A stretch of DNA of 64,000 nt from Amniculibacterium aquaticum (lineage in GTDB: Bacteria; Bacteroidota; Bacteroidia; Flavobacteriales; Weeksellaceae). Position 1 is the stretch's first letter. Each line of letters begins with the position of its first letter. Positions 52,227 to 61,978 of the stretch are shown here, in pieces. The stretch is taken from NCBI RefSeq assembly GCF_003852705.1, contig NZ_REFA01000004.1, positions 62,001 through 126,000 on the forward strand. The letters run 5' to 3'. Under the pieces are notes generated by a model. The model worked only from the letters and a program-made list of their open reading frames with translations, did not search any database and was not told the origin of the DNA. A program made the translations under genes and the position numbers.

Positions 52227-55200
52227 ATGAGTTTTTTAAACAAAGTTCTGAAAGGTTTTCTAGGCGATAAAAATGCCAACGACCTGAAAGAAGTAAAGAA
52301 AGTAGTCGCTAAAATTAAATCGGTTGAAGCGGGTATTCAACAGCTATCCGACAACGGATTGAGAGAAAAAACCGAAGCTTTCAAATCTCAAATAAAAGCA
52401 GCCTCTGCACAAGTAAACGAGAAAATCGAAAAAATTCAAGAACAAATCAAATCGTCCAACAATGTGGATGAGAAAGAAGCGTTGTTTGGAAATATTGAAG
52501 TTCTAAAGAAAGAAGCATATCAACTAGAAGAAGTGGTTTTGAACCAAATTCTTCCTGAGGCTTTTGCTTTGCTGAAAGAGACCGCAAGAAGATGGGCTCA
52601 AAATGGAGAAATCCGTGTTACAGCGACAGATTACGATAGAGACTTGGCCCAAACCAAAGATTTTGTAGAAATCCAAGGCGATGTAGCCGTTTGGAAAAAC
52701 TCATGGAATGCTCACGGCACCGATGTAGTTTGGGATATGGTGCACTACGATGTGCAGTTTATTGGTGGTGTTGTTTTGCACTCGGGTAAGATTGCCGAAA
52801 TGGCAACCGGTGAAGGTAAAACCCTTGTAGGGACACTACCCATCTACCTGAATGCTCTTCCAGGAAGAGGGGTGCATGTTGTAACCGTAAACGACTATTT
52901 GGCAAAAAGAGACTCCGCTTGGATGGGACCTTTGTACCAATTCCACGGATTGAGTATTGACTGTATCGACCATCATCAACCCAACTCTGACGCCAGAAGA
53001 AAAGCCTACAACTCCGATATTACCTACGGAACCAACAACGAATTTGGTTTCGATTATCTTAGAGACAACATGGTCACCAATCCAGACGAGTTGGTTCAAA
53101 AAGAATTAAATTTTGCCATTGTCGACGAGGTGGATTCTGTTTTGGTCGATGATGCCAGAACTCCATTGATCATCTCCGGACCGGTTCCACAAGGTGACCG
53201 CCAAGAATTCGATGTACTGAAACCTTCAGTTGACCGTATTGTTGGAGTTCAAAAACAAACCGTAACTCACATTTTTGCGGAAGCTAAAAAATTAATTGCC
53301 CAAGGAAACACCAAAGACGGAGGCTTCAAATTGTTGCAAGCTTACAGAGGTCTTCCGAAGAGTAAAAATATTATAAAATTCCTTTCCGAAACTGGAAATA
53401 GAGCCCTATTGCAAAAAGTTGAAGCGCAGTACATGCAGGACAACAATCGCGATATGCCGATTGTAGATAAGGATCTTTATTTCGTTATCGACGAAAAAAA
53501 CAATCAAATTGACCTAACCGACAAAGGTGTGGAGTACATGTCCCAAGGTTACGAAGACAAAGACTTCTTCGTATTGCAAGACATCGGAACAGAAATCGCC
53601 GAGTTAGAAGCTAAGAATTTGACTAAAGAAGAAGAATTCGAAGAAAAAGAAAGATTGTTTGCCGATTTTGCCAACAAATCCGAGAGGGTACACACCATGA
53701 ATCAGCTACTGAAAGCCTACACGCTTTTCGAAAAAGACGATCAATATGTGGTGATGGATGGTGAAGTAAAAATCGTTGACGAACAAACCGGCCGTATCAT
53801 GGAAGGTCGTCGTTATTCCGACGGGTTGCACCAAGCGATTGAAGCCAAAGAAAGTGTAAAAATTGAAGCGGCAACACAAACTTTCGCTACCATTACTTTG
53901 CAGAACTATTTCCGTATGTACAACAAATTGGCGGGGATGACCGGTACTGCAGAGACCGAAGCTGGAGAGTTTTGGCAAATCTATAAATTGGATGTTGTGG
54001 TGATCCCAACCAACAGAACCATACTAAGACACGACAGACACGACTTGGTATTCAAAACCAATAGAGAAAAATACAACGCCGTAATCGAGGAAATCGAAAG
54101 ACTTACCGCACAAGGAAGACCCGTTTTGGTGGGAACCACTTCGGTTGAGATTTCTCAGTTGCTTTCCAAAGCGTTGCAATTAAGAAAAATTCAGCACCAA
54201 GTTCTAAATGCGAAGTTGCATAAAAAAGAAGCCGAGATTGTTGCCGAAGCAGGTAGAGGCGGCGTGGTAACCATTGCTACCAACATGGCAGGTCGTGGTA
54301 CCGACATCAAACTGAGCAAAGAAGTAAAAGAAGCTGGAGGTTTGGCGATTATCGGTACAGAAAGACACGACTCCAGAAGGGTCGACAGACAGTTAAGAGG
54401 TCGTGCCGGTCGTCAGGGAGACCCTGGAAGCTCTCAGTTCTATGTTTCTTTGGAAGATAATTTGATGCGATTGTTCGGATCTGAAAGAATCGCCAAAATG
54501 ATGGATAAAATGGGACATAAAGAAGGAGAAGTTATTCAGCACTCCATGATTTCCAAATCCATCGAAAGAGCTCAGAAAAAAGTAGAAGAAAACAACTACG
54601 GTATCCGTAAAAGATTGTTGGAGTACGACGATGTAATGAACAAACAAAGAGATGTAATCTATAAAAAAAGAAAGAATGCTTTGTTTGGAGACCACCTAAA
54701 ATACGACATCAAAAACATGATTTTCGATGTTTCGCATTCCATCGTTAACAAAACAAAATTGGAGGGAGATTACAAAGATTTCGAATACGAAATTATCAAG
54801 AATTTCACCATGGGTGCTCCTGTTTCGGAAGCCGATTTTAAAAACAAAACGGTTGAGGAACTTACACAAACGGTTTTCAACGCTGCCGATGAAGATTATC
54901 AAAACAAACTTCGCTTGTTGAAAGAAAAAGCTTTCCCAATTATCGAGAATGTCTATCTCAACCAAGGTAACATGTTCAAGATGATCCAAGTTCCGTTTAC
55001 AGATGGACACCGCTCCATCACCATAGTAACCGATTTAAAAGAGGCGTATGAAACAAAATGTGAGAATCTAATCAACGATTTCGAAAAGAACATTACTCTG
55101 TCTTTAATCGATGACAACTGGAAACAACACCTAAGAGAGATGGACGACCTAAGAAGATCTTCTCAAGGTGCCGTTTACGAACAAAAAGATCCGTTGGTGA

Positions 55201-55298
55201 TCTACAAACAAGAATCGTTCTATTTGTTCAGCGAAATGGTCGATAAGATCAATAAAGAAACCATTTCTTTCTTATACAAAGGAGAAATCCCAGCATAG
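52227..55298 (+). CDS. secA: Protein translocase ATPase SecA
   Basis: A 1023-residue SecA, the motor that drives preproteins through SecYEG. Motifs: Walker [18 protein letters not shown] (about 188-204), [26 protein letters not shown], Walker [51 protein letters not shown]. It is longer than E. coli SecA (901), as usual for Bacteroidota, with an insertion about residues 375-480. It ends FLYKGEIPA and has no C-terminal CxCxSG...C/H zinc domain. Confidence 0.97.
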   Translation: MSFLNKVLKGFLGDKNANDLKEVKKVVAKIKSVEAGIQQLSDNGLREKTEAFKSQIKAASAQVNEKIEKIQEQIKSSNNVDEKEALFGNIEVLKKEAYQLEEVVLNQILPEAFALLKETARRWAQNGEIRVTATDYDRDLAQTKDFVEIQGDVAVWKNSWNAHGTDVVWDMVHYDVQFIGGVVLHSGKIAEMATGEGKTLVGTLPIYLNALPGRGVHVVTVNDYLAKRDSAWMGPLYQFHGLSIDCIDHHQPNSDARRKAYNSDITYGTNNEFGFDYLRDNMVTNPDELVQKELNFAIVDEVDSVLVDDARTPLIISGPVPQGDRQEFDVLKPSVDRIVGVQKQTVTHIFAEAKKLIAQGNTKDGGFKLLQAYRGLPKSKNIIKFLSETGNRALLQKVEAQYMQDNNRDMPIVDKDLYFVIDEKNNQIDLTDKGVEYMSQGYEDKDFFVLQDIGTEIAELEAKNLTKEEEFEEKERLFADFANKSERVHTMNQLLKAYTLFEKDDQYVVMDGEVKIVDEQTGRIMEGRRYSDGLHQAIEAKESVKIEAATQTFATITLQNYFRMYNKLAGMTGTAETEAGEFWQIYKLDVVVIPTNRTILRHDRHDLVFKTNREKYNAVIEEIERLTAQGRPVLVGTTSVEISQLLSKALQLRKIQHQVLNAKLHKKEAEIVAEAGRGGVVTIATNMAGRGTDIKLSKEVKEAGGLAIIGTERHDSRRVDRQLRGRAGRQGDPGSSQFYVSLEDNLMRLFGSERIAKMMDKMGHKEGEVIQHSMISKSIERAQKKVEENNYGIRKRLLEYDDVMNKQRDVIYKKRKNALFGDHLKYDIKNMIFDVSHSIVNKTKLEGDYKDFEYEIIKNFTMGAPVSEADFKNKTVEELTQTVFNAADEDYQNKLRLLKEKAFPIIENVYLNQGNMFKMIQVPFTDGHRSITIVTDLKEAYETKCENLINDFEKNITLSLIDDNWKQHLREMDDLRRSSQGAVYEQKDPLVIYKQESFYLFSEMVDKINKETISFLYKGEIPA

Positions 55299-55317
55299 AA
55301 ATTTATAAATATTAAAA

Positions 55318-55354
55318 AAAGCGAGCTAATTAATAATAATTAGCTCGCTTTTTT
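55318..55354. terminator. Terminator of secA
   Basis: GCGAGCTAATTA (55321-55332) pairs perfectly with TAATTAGCTCGC (55337-55348) around ATAA, with flanking A- and T-runs. Confidence 0.88.
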
Positions 55355-55387
55355 CGTTGTATGATTATAATTAAATAAAAAAACAAC

Positions 55388-55711
55388 ATGAAAAAATATT
55401 TTTTAACAACAGCGCTGGCCTCTTTATTTTTGATGTCTTGTCAAACCAAAAAAACTTTAGGCGGGAACCCTTTTCCCGGAGACGATGCTTTGTATGCAAA
55501 ATATAAAGAATTAATTAAGGAAAATAAAAAGAATGAAAAGCAAACCGTATTTATCATCAACGGTAAGCACTACAGTCAAGATCAGTTTAGAAAAGGTTTG
55601 GATGGGAATTCTAAGATGAATATTATCAGTATAAAAGATGAATCCCAAATAAAAACCCTGGGATACTCCCCAAAAAAAGTGAACCGAATTTTGGTTATCA
55701 ACAAATTGTAA
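55388..55711 (+). CDS. Small lipoprotein of unknown function
   Basis: A 107-residue lipoprotein: MKKYFLTTALASLFLMSCQT (lipobox LMSC, Cys18), a short Gly/Pro segment (LGGNPFPGDDALY), then a small alpha/beta region (VFIINGKHYSQDQF, INIISIKDESQI). No family recognised. Upstream is the secA terminator, so it has its own promoter. Confidence 0.65.
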   Translation: MKKYFLTTALASLFLMSCQTKKTLGGNPFPGDDALYAKYKELIKENKKNEKQTVFIINGKHYSQDQFRKGLDGNSKMNIISIKDESQIKTLGYSPKKVNRILVINKL

Positions 55712-55786
55712 TTTGATCTTCTGAATAAAATATAGAGCTCGCTGTAAATGTTCTCGCGCTCTCGTCAAAAAATCAACAACACAAAA

Positions 55787-55818
55787 TTTGTAAATTGTAA
55801 ACTTTTAAGTTAACTTTG
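55787..55818 (+). promoter_or_regulatory. Promoter of the HigBA-like toxin-antitoxin operon
   Basis: TTTG (55787-55790), 20 nt spacer, TAACTTTG (55811-55818). ATG 55823 follows 4 nt later, implying a leaderless transcript. Confidence 0.55.
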
Positions 55819-55822
55819 TGAA

Positions 55823-56170
55823 ATGAATTCTCAAAGACAAATTATTTTTCACAAACACTATTTCATTGACTTTTATGTCGAACAAAATGAAAAAGTGCAG
55901 GAAAAAATTGAGTATGTTTTTAAGATTTTAAGAACCGTTCAGAATGTTCCAAAAAAGTTTCTAGACCATATGACTGGAACTGATGGACTTTATGAAATTA
56001 GAATAGAATTTGAAAGTAACATTTACAGGATTTTTTGCTGCTTTGACAAAGGTAATTTGGTCGTTCTATTTAATGGATTCCAAAAGAAGTCTCAAAAAAC
56101 ACCAAAAAAAGAAATCGACTTGGCTTTGAAATTAAAAGATGAATATTTTAACTCAAAAAAAACAAAGTAA
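55823..56170 (+). CDS. RelE/HigB-like toxin
   Basis: A 115-residue basic protein of the phage-derived Gp49-like/HigB type (RelE superfamily), which usually cuts mRNA on the ribosome. Visible: IEYVFKILRTVQNVPKKFLDHM, then LYEIRIEFESNIYRIFCCFD and VLFNGFQKKSQKTPKKEID, the standard order of strand-basic residue motifs in this family. It overlaps the downstream antitoxin gene by one base (TAATG), with the toxin first, as in HigBA. Confidence 0.85.
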   Translation: MNSQRQIIFHKHYFIDFYVEQNEKVQEKIEYVFKILRTVQNVPKKFLDHMTGTDGLYEIRIEFESNIYRIFCCFDKGNLVVLFNGFQKKSQKTPKKEIDLALKLKDEYFNSKKTK

Positions 56171-56475
56171 TGAATAAAGAAAATATCAAAAATGCTAAAA
56201 ACTTTGATGAGTTATTAGACATTAAATATGGCAAAATCGGCTCTGAAAATAGAGATAAATTTGAAGAAAAAGCACAATATTTTGTAATTAGTGAAATGTT
56301 GAAAGAAGCCCGTAAAGAAGCAAATATGACACAAGAACAACTTGCTGAAAAAGTAGGGACAAAGAAGAGTTATATTTCTCGACTTGAAAATGGAAAATGT
56401 GATATTCAACTTTCAACTCTTTATAGAATTTTCGAATTTGGACTAGGAAAACGAGTAAACTTACTTTTTGGATAA
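56170..56475 (+). CDS. HigA-like XRE antitoxin
   Basis: A 101-residue DNA-binding protein: the C-terminal half is an XRE helix-turn-helix (MLKEARKEANMTQEQLAEKV, KKSYISRLENGKCDIQLSTL), the N-terminal half the toxin-neutralising part (NFDELLDIKYGKIG). It should bind the toxin and repress the shared promoter. The one-base overlap with the toxin gene suggests coupled translation. Confidence 0.88.
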   Translation: MNKENIKNAKNFDELLDIKYGKIGSENRDKFEEKAQYFVISEMLKEARKEANMTQEQLAEKVGTKKSYISRLENGKCDIQLSTLYRIFEFGLGKRVNLLFG

Positions 56476-56617
56476 AAATAACGCCTACAGCTAACGGACA
56501 GTTTTGCAAGAGAGTTGGGAAAGTTCTCCGTTTGAAATATTTTAGTATATTTAAAACACAGTCCTCGCAAGGAAAGTTGTACTAAAAGACCGCTCCCTCG
56601 AAAAGCTGCTAAAAACG
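56476..56617. other. Non-coding region after the toxin-antitoxin pair
   Basis: No gene is supported. It begins with a stretch (ACGCCTACAGCTAACGGACA, 56482-56501) and GC-richer patches unlike the flanking AT-rich genes; it may be a dispersed repeat or cassette end. It was not seen elsewhere in this window. Confidence 0.35.
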
Positions 56618-56650
56618 AAAACTGAATGATTTACACATTCGGTTTTTTTG
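56618..56650 (+). terminator. Terminator after the toxin-antitoxin region
   Basis: AAAACTGAATG (56618-56628) pairs with CATTCGGTTTT (56636-56646, one G-T wobble), followed by a T-run. Confidence 0.75.
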
Positions 56651-56760
56651 TTTTTGTTAAAATTATATTCAAAATGACATGAAAATCTTTTAGTATTCAC
56701 AAAAGAATTTTGTAAATTGTTCAGAAACAATTAAATTTGCATTTCAATTTTTAAAAAAAT

Positions 56761-57462
56761 ATGGCAAAACATACAAGTAAGCACGAGCTGGAAGGAAAAG
56801 AAACCGTTGAGTTTTTTCAGGATCTCGATAGAGAAGCACTGAACACGGAGAAATTATTGGAGAAATATGCCAAACCCGTTGGTGGAGTTTTCGCTTTGCT
56901 TATCGCAGGTGTTTTAGGATATTTTGGATATCAACAATACATCGTTCAGCCTAAAAATGACGAGGCCATAAAAGGATTTGTACAAGCACAAAAACAATTG
57001 GCAGAAGGAAAAGAAGCCGAAGCATTGGGCGGAAAATCAAAAGCAAATCCAGGATTTGTTGGTACTTACGATGCCTATTCCGATACCACAGTGGGCAAAT
57101 TTTCTGCATACAATGCCGGACTTATCGAGTTCAAAAAAGGAAATTTCCAAAAAGCATACGATTTGTTGGATAAATTTTCGTCCGACAATAAAGTTTTCGA
57201 AGCGATGAAATTTGGCGCAATGGCCGATTGCCAATCTGGACTTAACAAAAACAACGAGGCGTTGAGCCTTTTGGACAAAGCAATTTCCACTTCTGATGAC
57301 CCGTACACTTCGTATTTTTTCACTAAAAAAGCAGGTGTTTTGGCTTTAGGAATGAACAAAAAAACAGAAGCTAAAAAATACTTCTCGACCATTGACGAGA
57401 AATATAAAGATCAAGATAACGGTATGAGCGATGCTTATATTGAAATGACAAAATATTTTTAA
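56761..57462 (+). CDS. Tetratricopeptide-repeat membrane protein (YfgM-like)
   Basis: A 233-residue protein with one transmembrane helix (about 41-58, GGVFALLIAGVLGYFGYQ) and a periplasmic TPR-like region (AYNAGLIEFKKGNFQKAYDL, MADCQSGLNKNNEALSLLDK, AGVLALGMNKKTEAKKYF). It resembles the YfgM/TPR_21 pattern, a protein that interacts with envelope chaperones. It starts 4 bp before ribH's reading frame begins and is co-transcribed with it. Confidence 0.8.
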   Translation: MAKHTSKHELEGKETVEFFQDLDREALNTEKLLEKYAKPVGGVFALLIAGVLGYFGYQQYIVQPKNDEAIKGFVQAQKQLAEGKEAEALGGKSKANPGFVGTYDAYSDTTVGKFSAYNAGLIEFKKGNFQKAYDLLDKFSSDNKVFEAMKFGAMADCQSGLNKNNEALSLLDKAISTSDDPYTSYFFTKKAGVLALGMNKKTEAKKYFSTIDEKYKDQDNGMSDAYIEMTKYF

Positions 57463-57466
57463 AATT

Positions 57467-57949
57467 ATGGCTACAGTCAATCTATCAGATTACCAGCCAC
57501 TTCAGATATGCAATGCCGATGAACTCAACATCGGCATTGTGTTTTCCGAGTGGAATTCTTTTGTGACGCACAATTTAAGAGATGCTTGTTTGGACATCCT
57601 TCAGCACGAAGGTGTAAAAGCTGAGAACATTTCTGTTTTTCAAGTTCCCGGAGCTTTCGAACTTTCTTACGCTGCAATGCAATTGTGTAAAACCAAAAAA
57701 TACGATGCAGTAATTTCCGTAGGATGTGTGATTCGAGGAGAAACTCCTCATTTTGATTTCGTTTGTTCTGCTGTGGCTCAAGGCATCAAAGATTGTAACA
57801 TTCTTACCGATGTGCCAACCATTTTTTGCGTTTTGACCGATGACACCAAAGAACAATCCTTGGCAAGAAGCGGTGGAAATCTCGGAAACAAAGGAGTTGA
57901 AGCCGCCGTTACAGCTCTTCAAATGATTGATTTCAAGAAAAAGATATAA
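57467..57949 (+). CDS. ribH: 6,7-dimethyl-8-ribityllumazine synthase
   Basis: A 160-residue enzyme that makes lumazine, the last intermediate before riboflavin. Motifs: IGIVFSEWNSFVTHNL (ring-stacking Trp), VFQVPGAFELSYAAMQL, YDAVISVGCVIRGETPHFDFVC with the catalytic His, and CVLTDDTKEQSLARSGG. Normal length. No FMN riboswitch precedes it; it is translated 4 bp after the TPR gene. Confidence 0.95.
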   Translation: MATVNLSDYQPLQICNADELNIGIVFSEWNSFVTHNLRDACLDILQHEGVKAENISVFQVPGAFELSYAAMQLCKTKKYDAVISVGCVIRGETPHFDFVCSAVAQGIKDCNILTDVPTIFCVLTDDTKEQSLARSGGNLGNKGVEAAVTALQMIDFKKKI

Positions 57950-58090
57950 CCAACAAGTTTATTTTGTACACAAAAAACTTGATTAACTTTAAGCCACAAA
58001 AATTTGAATTTAATTTTTGTGGCTTTTTATAAATAACAACAGTTCTCCGGTCAGGCATTTGACGAGAATTTCAAACCCAATACAAAGTAT

Positions 58091-60181
58091 ATGAATACCT
58101 ATTTTGACAAAATAAAACCTTTTCTGTTCCTAGGAATTTTATATTTGATAATTTCCCTTTTATTAAGGTTAGTTTTCGTTTTCCATCCCATAACCACGGC
58201 TTCATTTGGCTTTTTAGAGATCATAAAACTGCTTTTTATTGGGTTGTTGAATGATGGTTTTGTGTTCGTATTGGCGAGTACTGTATTGGCACTGTACTTT
58301 CTTTTTTTATCGAATGGCAAATACGAAAAACCTTGGGGTTATATCCTATTCGGGTTGTTTCTTTTGGCATTGGTATATACCGTCTTTGTCCCAAACAATA
58401 TATTCAAACAATATGGCGGTAGTTTTCCGGAAATCGCCATGGCATTTATCGGTTTGAAGACCTTGTTTTTTGGTTTGATGCTTTTTTTACCCAATCAAAG
58501 GTTGAAAATCAGAAATGTTTTGTATTTCATTACATTATTTTTGTATGTATTGGTTATGGTTTTCAATGCGGTGAGTGAGTATTTTTTCTGGAATGAATTT
58601 GGACTTCGCTATAATTTTATTGCGGTAGATTATCTTATCTATACCAACGAAGTGATCGGAAATATTATGGAAAGTTATCCGGTGATCCCGTTGTTTGCGG
58701 CCATTTTTATTATAACGCTGACCTTCACTCTTCTTATTTTTAAAAGATCCAAATCTTCACTTTTATCCTTACCGAATTTCAAACAAAAAATAATTTTGTT
58801 AGGCACCTTTCTCATCATGGGGATTTGTTCGGTTTTTGCCATCAATTCTTTGTTTAGCCTAAAAGGATCCAACACATTTTCAACTGAAATCCAAGCGAAC
58901 GGTTTGCCCAAATTTTACGATGCTTTTGTACATAAAGAATTGGATTTTTTTGCCTTTTACCCTACACTTCCACAAAATGAAGCTGAAAAAATATTTTTAA
59001 AACAATTCAACCCACCGTCCCTCTTCAGACAAGTGGTTTCAACAAAACCAGAAGAAAAGAAGAATGTGGTCTTGATCTCTGTAGAAAGTCTGTCTGCGGA
59101 TTTCATGAAATCGTATGGCAACGAGCAGAACATTACCCCTTTCTTGGATAGTTTGGCGACAAAATCCTTTGTTTTCACCAATTTATATGCTACCGGCAAC
59201 CGTACCGTTCGTGGTTTAGAAGCTCTAACCCTATGCATTCCGCCCACTGCTGGGGAAAGTATTGTGAAAAGGAAAGACAATAAAAATAAATTCTCAACAG
59301 GTTCTGTTTTCAAAGCGAAAGGCTATCAAGTAAAATACCTTTATGGAGGATATAGTTATTTTGATAACATGCAGGATTTCTTCTCCGGAAATGGGTACGA
59401 CATTGTGGACAGAGACAGCTTCAAACCAGAAGAAATTTCTTTTGCCAATGTCTGGGGTGTCTGTGATGAAGATATGGCAAAAAAAGCCATTACAGTGATG
59501 AACGAAGAAGCCAAAACCGGAAAGCCCTTCTTCAACCATTGGATGACGGTTTCCAATCACCGTCCTTTTACATATCCAGAAGGAAAAATAGACATTCCCG
59601 GAAATGCAAAATCCAGAGAAGGTGGAGTAAAATATACCGACTATGCGCTGAAACAATTCTTTAACTTGGCAAAAAAACAAAGTTGGTACAAGAATACCGT
59701 TTTCGTCATCGTATCCGATCATTGCGCTTCTAGTGCTGGTAAAACCGAACTTCCTTTGGACAAATACAGAATCCCAGGAATGATTTTTTCTGAAGGTTTT
59801 ATAGAGCCTCAACAGTTTACCACCATGACATCACAAATCGATGTGATGCCCACACTGATGGGAATGCTTAATTTTTCATATCCTTCAAAATTTTTGGGAC
59901 AAGATGTCCTTCAACCTCATTATTCGCCAAGAGCTTATATTGCTACTTACCAAGATTTGGGACTGATAAAAGACCATTATCTAACAATTATTTCACCCAC
60001 AAAAAAAATTAAACAGTACGCTCTAACTTTACAAGAAAGTACATTGCCTCCTGCTTTTAAATTGATGTATCACGAAAATTTGGTGAATAAAAACAATGAT
60101 TTCTTGGTAAACGAAACCATTGCCACCTACCAAAGTGTCAGTTATTGGGTGAAGCAAAAAATGTTAAATCAAAGTAAATAA
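58091..60181 (+). CDS. LTA-synthase/sulfatase-family membrane transferase
   Basis: A 696-residue protein: about five N-terminal transmembrane helices (residues 10-240), then an extracytoplasmic alkaline-phosphatase-fold domain. Active-site elements are NVVLISVESLSADFM (metal Glu, about 325), ATGNRTVRGLEAL (nucleophile Thr), FVIVSDHCASS (Asp/His) and NHWMTVSNHRPF. Length and layout match the LTA synthase family. Gram-negative members transfer phosphoglycerol or similar groups to lipids or glycans. Substrate unknown. Confidence 0.88.
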   Translation: MNTYFDKIKPFLFLGILYLIISLLLRLVFVFHPITTASFGFLEIIKLLFIGLLNDGFVFVLASTVLALYFLFLSNGKYEKPWGYILFGLFLLALVYTVFVPNNIFKQYGGSFPEIAMAFIGLKTLFFGLMLFLPNQRLKIRNVLYFITLFLYVLVMVFNAVSEYFFWNEFGLRYNFIAVDYLIYTNEVIGNIMESYPVIPLFAAIFIITLTFTLLIFKRSKSSLLSLPNFKQKIILLGTFLIMGICSVFAINSLFSLKGSNTFSTEIQANGLPKFYDAFVHKELDFFAFYPTLPQNEAEKIFLKQFNPPSLFRQVVSTKPEEKKNVVLISVESLSADFMKSYGNEQNITPFLDSLATKSFVFTNLYATGNRTVRGLEALTLCIPPTAGESIVKRKDNKNKFSTGSVFKAKGYQVKYLYGGYSYFDNMQDFFSGNGYDIVDRDSFKPEEISFANVWGVCDEDMAKKAITVMNEEAKTGKPFFNHWMTVSNHRPFTYPEGKIDIPGNAKSREGGVKYTDYALKQFFNLAKKQSWYKNTVFVIVSDHCASSAGKTELPLDKYRIPGMIFSEGFIEPQQFTTMTSQIDVMPTLMGMLNFSYPSKFLGQDVLQPHYSPRAYIATYQDLGLIKDHYLTIISPTKKIKQYALTLQESTLPPAFKLMYHENLVNKNNDFLVNETIATYQSVSYWVKQKMLNQSK

Positions 60182-60231
60182 GAGTACAGATGTCTTCTTT
60201 TTTATAAATTTGAACGAAAAACAATGCAAAT

Positions 60232-61089
60232 ATGAAATGGACAAACGATTCTAGTGACATGGTCGATGACCGAAGAGGCAAAGGCGGAGGCGGAGCGCTG
60301 ATTGGAGGTGGTCTGGGAACTTTAATAATTGCGGCTATCGTATTTTTCCTAGGTGGAGATCCTTCTGCCATATTAAATTCGGGAAGCTTGCAATCTCAAA
60401 CCGCACCTACAGAACAGCGACAACTGAGTGCCCAAGAACAACAAATTGGGAAAATGGTAAGCATGATTACCGCAGAAAACGAACAAACTTGGACGCAAAT
60501 CTTTCAAGAAAACGGGATGCAGTATAAAAAACCAAGAGTGGTCTTGTTCGAAAACACAACACAATCCGGTTGCGGTACCGCTCAATCGGCCATGGGACCT
60601 TTTTATTGTCCAGCCGATCAAACGGTGTATATGGACATGAGTTTCTTTAGTGAGTTACAACAAAAATTTGGTGCTCGTGTTACGGAGTTTACCGTGGCTT
60701 ATGTTATGGCTCACGAAATGGGCCATCATGTACAAACCCTTTTGGGGACGACACAAAAAGTAGATGCCCTAAGACAAAGTGGTCGTTATTCCGAAGCCGA
60801 TATCAATAGAGTATCCGTGGCTACCGAGTTGCAAGCTGATTTTTATGCTGGCGTTTGGGCAAAAAAAACCGACGATAGAGAACATTTCCTAGAGCCTGGC
60901 GACATACAAAGTGCGATGGAAGCAGCAGCAGCCGTTGGTGACGATAACATACAAAAAAGGTCGTCGGGATATGTTAACCAAGAAGCCTTTACTCACGGAT
61001 CTTCCAAACAAAGAATGGAATGGTTTATGAAGGGCTACCAAACAGGAGATATCCGCCAAGGCGATACCTTTAACCAATTATTAAAATAA
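60232..61089 (+). CDS. Putative neutral zinc metallopeptidase (YpfJ family)
   Basis: A 285-residue protein of the YpfJ/KPN_02809 family: one N-terminal transmembrane helix in the Gly-rich GGALIGGGLGTLIIAAIVFFL (about 20-42), CGTAQSAMGPFYCPADQTVY, and the zinc site VMAHEMGHHVQTLLG (HExxH). The third ligand is likely in ELQADFYAGVWA. Monocistronic with its own terminator. Function in bacteria is not well established. Confidence 0.9.
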   Translation: MKWTNDSSDMVDDRRGKGGGGALIGGGLGTLIIAAIVFFLGGDPSAILNSGSLQSQTAPTEQRQLSAQEQQIGKMVSMITAENEQTWTQIFQENGMQYKKPRVVLFENTTQSGCGTAQSAMGPFYCPADQTVYMDMSFFSELQQKFGARVTEFTVAYVMAHEMGHHVQTLLGTTQKVDALRQSGRYSEADINRVSVATELQADFYAGVWAKKTDDREHFLEPGDIQSAMEAAAAVGDDNIQKRSSGYVNQEAFTHGSSKQRMEWFMKGYQTGDIRQGDTFNQLLK

Positions 61090-61118
61090 ACCTTTGCACA
61101 TTTTTTTCACAGAAACTA

Positions 61119-61155
61119 AAAAGAAGCTGACCTCATCGGACAGCTTCTTTCGTTT
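61119..61155. terminator. Bidirectional terminator between YpfJ-like and GLPGLI genes
   Basis: AAAGAAGCTG (61120-61129) pairs perfectly with CAGCTTCTTT (61141-61150). Confidence 0.8.
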
Positions 61156-61156
61156 C

Positions 61157-61978
61157 TTAATCAAGAAAATTATTCCTTCTGCTTAGGTTTTTATTAATCA
61201 TTTCTTCATCTTCTTTTGCTACTTTTCGTCGTAATTTTACATAAGAAACAGGAGATTTTAGAAATTCTTTTCTTTTGTCTAGAAATCTAGAATATGTAGT
61301 TTCTATGGCGTTCTCAATTATTTTAAATTCGGTTTTTCTCTTTTCTAAAGAAATTAATAAAAATTGATTATTCATTTGAACATCATCAATTTGTAGAATC
61401 AAACCTGGCAGACCTTTAAAATTGTAAGGTCCTTCTGGAATTGGGATCTCATTGGAATACCAAGCTATAACCATCCTATTTCCATAACTTCCTTCTGCTT
61501 TCTTACACAGATGTCCACTTATCATTTTTGTTTCATTAATGAGTTTCCACAAACATTTATTTACTGGTTTATACCGATATGAATCGGTATAAATATTGTC
61601 ATAAATATACACATTTCCGTTGTTTACAAAAACCTCTGGCTCAAATACCGCTGAAGAAACCGAAGGACTAACAAAAGTAAAACCTCCTGTTGAAGATGCA
61701 TTATCAAAGGCTTTGTTAAACGCTTGATTATAGATAGAATCAACCACAAACTTTTGATGACTTCTAAATAATGAACCTTTTTCTCCTATCTGGAGAGTTG
61801 CTAATTCAACATATCTTGTGCTTACATCTAAAGTGTCATCAATTGATGAAATCCTATATTTACACAATAAATTCGCTGAATATATACCTTCCTGACACAA
61901 CAAATAATTTGTTGACATAAGAAAAATAAATAAGACTGTTTGAAATTTACTGAATTTAATTGTCTTTCCCCAATCCAT
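61157..61978 (-). CDS. GLPGLI family protein 2
   Basis: A 273-residue exported protein: signal-like MDWGKTIKFSKFQTVLFIFL (hydrophobic 10-25, ending YLLCQ). The family motif FKGLPGLILQIDDV lies near residue 185, preceded by EIPIPEGPYN as in the protein at 2790-3602. The start MDWGKT at 61978 overlaps the upstream small gene by 23 bp; the start at 61996 adds six residues. Same family as the first locus but otherwise diverged. Function unknown; paired with a small secreted cysteine-containing protein. Confidence 0.85.
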   Translation of the reverse strand: MDWGKTIKFSKFQTVLFIFLMSTNYLLCQEGIYSANLLCKYRISSIDDTLDVSTRYVELATLQIGEKGSLFRSHQKFVVDSIYNQAFNKAFDNASSTGGFTFVSPSVSSAVFEPEVFVNNGNVYIYDNIYTDSYRYKPVNKCLWKLINETKMISGHLCKKAEGSYGNRMVIAWYSNEIPIPEGPYNFKGLPGLILQIDDVQMNNQFLLISLEKRKTEFKIIENAIETTYSRFLDKRKEFLKSPVSYVKLRRKVAKEDEEMINKNLSRRNNFLD

